A stretch of DNA of 64,000 bases, from contig NZ_JBBWVE010000006.1 in NCBI RefSeq assembly GCF_041903755.1, positions 62,001-126,000 of the forward strand, given 5' to 3'. A model generated the notes under the pieces. It made no database searches. It saw nothing but the letters and a program-made list of their open reading frames with translations, and was not told the DNA's origin. Positions 61,457 to 64,000 of the stretch are shown in pieces (position 1 is the stretch's first letter; each line of letters begins with the position of its first letter). Source of the stretch: Thiocapsa roseilacustris. GTDB lineage: Bacteria > Pseudomonadota > Gammaproteobacteria > Chromatiales > Chromatiaceae. The position numbers and the translations under genes are program-made.

Positions 61457-63118
61457 CTAAGCCTGCCGTCCCGCAGAGAAAAACAGCAACGCGCCGACCA
61501 GGTAACAGCCTGCGACGAGCGCAACCCCGGTCGTCGCCGGCAGCCAGGGACCTGGGCCGAGCAGGAGGATGAGAGTTCCGCAGACGATGACGGTGGCGCC
61601 GGCGAGTGCGCGGACCGACTGGGATGTCGATGCGGCCTTGTCGTGCCCTGAGTTGTGGCGGTGGTCTCCGAATGCCCCGGCCTCCGCTGCCCGCAGACGC
61701 TTGTCGTAGGTGCTGAGGATCCGGTAGGCCATCAAGGGGATCTCGGGGGTCTGATCGGCGACGGAGATGAAGTTGCGCTTGGTCCGCTCGAGCAGGCCGA
61801 CGAGCCCGATCTGATCCTTCATCCAGCGTTCCATGTAAGGCTTTGCCGTCGTCCAGAGGTCCAGCTCGGGGTAGAGCTGACGGCCAAGGCCCTCGATGTT
61901 GAGCAGGGTTTTCTCGAGCAACACCAACTGCGGCTGGATCTCCATATCGAAGCGCCGCGCGGTCTGGAACAGCCGCACCAGGAAGTGGCCGAAGGAGATC
62001 TCGGCCAGCGGTTTCTCGAAGATGGGCTCGCAGACGGTGCGGATCGCGGACTCGAATTCGTCGACCCGGGTGCCGGACGGGACCCAGCCGGATTCGACGT
62101 GCAGCTCGGCGACGCGCCGATAGTCCCGCTCGAAGAAGGCGAGCAGGTTCTCGGCGAGATAGCGCTGGTCCTCCGTGGTCAGAGTGCCGACGATGCCGAA
62201 GTCGATTGAGATATAACGCCCGGACGGCTCGACGAAGATGTTGCCCGGGTGCATGTCGGCATGGAAGAAGTTGTCGCGGAAGACTTGGGTGAAGAAGATC
62301 TCGACCCCGCGCTCGCCGAGTTGTTTCATGGTCACGCCCTGGGCCTTGAGCGTCGCGACATCGCTCACCGGCGTGCCGTAGATTCGCTCCATGACCATGA
62401 CGCCGGGGCGGGTCCAGTCCCAGTAAACCTCCGGGATGTAGAGCATCTCGCTGTGGATCCAGTTGCGACGCAGCAGCGAGGCGTTGGCGGCCTCGCGTTG
62501 CAGATCCAGCTCGTCGAAGATTGTCTTTTCGTACTCGCGGACCACGTCGACCGGGCGCAGTCGCCGCCCGTCCTTCCAGTAGCGCTCGGCGAGCTGGGCG
62601 ACGGTATACATGAGCCCGAGATCGCCGCGGATGGTCCGCTCGATGCCGGGTCGCAGCACCTTGACCACGACCTCGGTCCCGTTCTTCAGACGTCCGGTGT
62701 GGACCTGTGCGATGGATGCGGAGGCGAGCGGGATGGGGTTGAACTCGTCGAGGACGTCGTCGACCGAGCAGCCCCAAGCCTTCTCGATGATGGCGCGCGC
62801 CTCGGCGCCGTCGAAGGGCGGCACCCGATCCTGGAGCTTGGCCAGCTCGACGGCCAAGTCGTCGGGCATCAAATCACGTCGGGTCGAGAGGATCTGACCG
62901 AACTTGACGAAGATGGGCCCTAGGTCTTCCAGCGCGAGGCGCACGCGCACCGGGTAGGACGTCGGCAGGTCACGTCTGTACCAGTGCCAGGGCGAGATGT
63001 AGGTGATCCAACGCAGCGGCCGAAACAGGTGGGTCGCGAGGATGACCTCGTCGAGTCCGTGACGCAGGAGGATCCGATTGATGCGGAAGAGCCGCAGGGC
63101 CTCGCGGGGTCCGATCAT
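61457..63118 (-). CDS. ubiB: Ubiquinone biosynthesis regulatory kinase-like ATPase UbiB
   Basis: A 553-residue atypical kinase-fold protein that supports ubiquinone synthesis at the membrane. Hallmarks: the KxGQ motif in FVKFGQILSTRRDLMPDDLA, the Ala-rich loop PLASASIAQVHTGRLKNG, the catalytic-like HADMHPGNIFVEPSGRYISI and DFGIVG, and two C-terminal membrane helices (ALAGATVIVCGTLILLLG, TTGVALVAGCYLVGALLFF). ATG 63118 overlaps the ubiJ stop (ATGA). The frame is open back to 63391, but that is ubiJ in another frame. Last gene of ubiE-ubiJ-ubiB. Confidence 0.97.
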   Translation of the reverse strand: MIGPREALRLFRINRILLRHGLDEVILATHLFRPLRWITYISPWHWYRRDLPTSYPVRVRLALEDLGPIFVKFGQILSTRRDLMPDDLAVELAKLQDRVPPFDGAEARAIIEKAWGCSVDDVLDEFNPIPLASASIAQVHTGRLKNGTEVVVKVLRPGIERTIRGDLGLMYTVAQLAERYWKDGRRLRPVDVVREYEKTIFDELDLQREAANASLLRRNWIHSEMLYIPEVYWDWTRPGVMVMERIYGTPVSDVATLKAQGVTMKQLGERGVEIFFTQVFRDNFFHADMHPGNIFVEPSGRYISIDFGIVGTLTTEDQRYLAENLLAFFERDYRRVAELHVESGWVPSGTRVDEFESAIRTVCEPIFEKPLAEISFGHFLVRLFQTARRFDMEIQPQLVLLEKTLLNIEGLGRQLYPELDLWTTAKPYMERWMKDQIGLVGLLERTKRNFISVADQTPEIPLMAYRILSTYDKRLRAAEAGAFGDHRHNSGHDKAASTSQSVRALAGATVIVCGTLILLLGPGPWLPATTGVALVAGCYLVGALLFFSAGRQA

Positions 63119-63756
63119 GACCGAGTGCCGCGCCCCGCAAGCGTTCGCTCGAGGCGCTCGATGCGCGCCTCGGCGCGCGCGACATCGTCGCGCAAGATGT
63201 CGACCTGCGCCAGGTATGCCTCGACCTCGTAGCGGGTCGGGGTCAGGCGGGCCTCTTCCTGAAGGTATTCCTGGAGATCCGCGGTCAGGGACTCGGAGGT
63301 CTTGCGTGCCCACTGCGCCGCCGCGCGCGCCTGGTTGCCGACTTGGTGGGCGAAGGGGTCGCCGATCAGGCGCGCGAGCTGCTCCTCCCAATCCACGTCG
63401 AGACCGGCGATCGCACGGTTGAAGGCTTGCGCCAGGGACGTGTCGCCGAGGATCTCGACCTCGCCCTGGATGATCTGGGTCTCCTTGCGCTCGGCCATGC
63501 CCATGCGGGCGAGTGCGAGCGGGGTGCCGCGGATCAGGCAGTCGGGCTCGGCGTCGTAGGCGCCGAAGAGCTGGAGGCGCCGGTCGCTCGGGATGATGGT
63601 CACGCGCGTGCCGAATCCTTTGAGCTCGATGGCGATGATCCGCCCTTCCAGTGCAGCGAATGCAGCCGCACCCTCCGGGTCCAGCGCGATATAGCCGTTC
63701 AGTGCCTGCTCGACGACGGCCAGCACCGCGTCCGGAATCTGGATGCCTTCGGTCAC
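63115..63756 (-). CDS. ubiJ: Ubiquinone biosynthesis accessory factor UbiJ (SCP2 domain)
   Basis: A 213-residue protein. The N-terminal SCP2-like lipid-binding domain has LNGYIALDPEGAAAFAALEG, RVTIIPSDRRLQLFGAYDAE and PDCLIRGTPLALARMGM; the C terminus is a helical, coiled-coil tail (DILRDDVARAEARIERLERT). UbiJ works with UbiK in aerobic ubiquinone synthesis. I start at GTG 63756, which overlaps the ubiE stop, rather than at the earlier opening at 63813 inside ubiE. Confidence 0.94.
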   Translation of the reverse strand: MTEGIQIPDAVLAVVEQALNGYIALDPEGAAAFAALEGRIIAIELKGFGTRVTIIPSDRRLQLFGAYDAEPDCLIRGTPLALARMGMAERKETQIIQGEVEILGDTSLAQAFNRAIAGLDVDWEEQLARLIGDPFAHQVGNQARAAAQWARKTSESLTADLQEYLQEEARLTPTRYEVEAYLAQVDILRDDVARAEARIERLERTLAGRGTRS

Positions 63757-64000
63757 AGTGTGTAACCTCGGTGGATGGCGACGATACCGCCGCTGTGGTT
63801 GAAGTAGTCGCACCGCTCGAACCCGGCCGCTTCCATCATGGCGCGCAGCGTCTCTTGGTCCGGGTGCATGCGGATGGATTCGGCCAGATAGCGATAGCTC
63901 TCGGGGTCGTTCACAACCAGGCGACCGAGTGTCGGAAGGACCGAGAAGGAGTAGAGATCGTACGCCTTGCTCAGGGGGCGGCTGACCGGGTGGGAGAACT
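63753..64000 (-). CDS. ubiE: Ubiquinone/menaquinone C-methyltransferase UbiE, C-terminal 81 residues
   Basis: Partial gene whose N-terminal part lies beyond the window. The visible end reads FSHPVSRPLSKAYDLYSFSV, VNDPESYRYLAESIRMHPDQ and GFERCDYFNHSGGIVAIHRG, the C terminus of the SAM-dependent C-methyltransferase of quinone synthesis. The TGA stop overlaps the ubiJ GTG by two bases. Confidence 0.97.
   Translation of the reverse strand, partial: FSHPVSRPLSKAYDLYSFSVLPTLGRLVVNDPESYRYLAESIRMHPDQETLRAMMEAAGFERCDYFNHSGGIVAIHRGYTL

Overview
The window looks like chromosomal DNA of a gammaproteobacterium, most likely a purple sulfur bacterium (Chromatiaceae). The evidence is the block gshB-apbE-tonB-algH-ruvX-pyrR-pyrB-pyrC' with a divergent PilG-like gene, close to the arrangement known from Pseudomonas; the high GC content; the ubiE-ubiJ-ubiB operon; and dispersed palindromic repeats of a kind I associate with Thiocapsa-like genomes. 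The family placement is inference. No rRNA, tRNA or CRISPR array was recognised.

Layout. 1-15 kb is mostly housekeeping: hldE (cut by the window edge), a small coiled-coil/nuclease-fold gene behind simple-sequence repeats, the pyrimidine operon with a catalytically dead dihydroorotase-like PyrC', ruvX, algH, tonB, apbE and gshB. Divergent from gshB lies a degenerate chemosensory pair: a PilG-like receiver with Glu at the phospho-acceptor position and a ChpA/FimL-like scaffold without a kinase. rsmE and a DUF423 gene follow. 15-24.5 kb is accessory DNA: remnants of IS1182-like, RAYT and ISAs1-like transposases and of a phosphoheptose isomerase, between three secreted proteins (beta-propeller dihaem cytochrome, FG-GAP/ASPIC protein, dockerin-like protein).

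24.9-39.4 kb holds two convergent gene sets that may form one biosynthetic locus. On the plus strand are an acyl carrier protein, a FabF-type ketosynthase, a StlD/DarB-type KAS III, a FabZ-like hotdog protein lacking the usual catalytic His, a MacA-like adaptor, a MacB-like ATPase and permease, and a permease split over two genes. On the minus strand is a tightly overlapping operon: sulfotransferase, UGT-type glycosyltransferase, zinc-ribbon methyltransferase, two SDR enzymes and a second sulfotransferase. I infer a modified (glycosylated, methylated, sulfated) lipid or polyketide with its exporter. This is the best candidate for an undescribed system.

40-61.2 kb is a surface-glycan region: a secreted surface protein, a double methyltransferase, a GT2, a sulfotransferase, and a 2267-residue mosaic enzyme (sulfotransferase, coiled-coil repeats, ten 38-residue repeats, RgpF-like domain, GT2, GT4, second sulfotransferase-like domain). 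Then come a GT4, a three-gene minus-strand operon (FkbM methyltransferase, GT4 with the same 38-residue repeat, GT8-like enzyme) and a Wzm/Wzt-type ABC exporter. Five sulfotransferase-type P-loops occur between 33 and 52 kb. The window closes with ubiB, ubiJ and partial ubiE for ubiquinone synthesis. At least three copies of a roughly 130-bp palindromic element, a 147-bp MITE-like element with an 8-bp target duplication, and other inverted repeats lie between genes.
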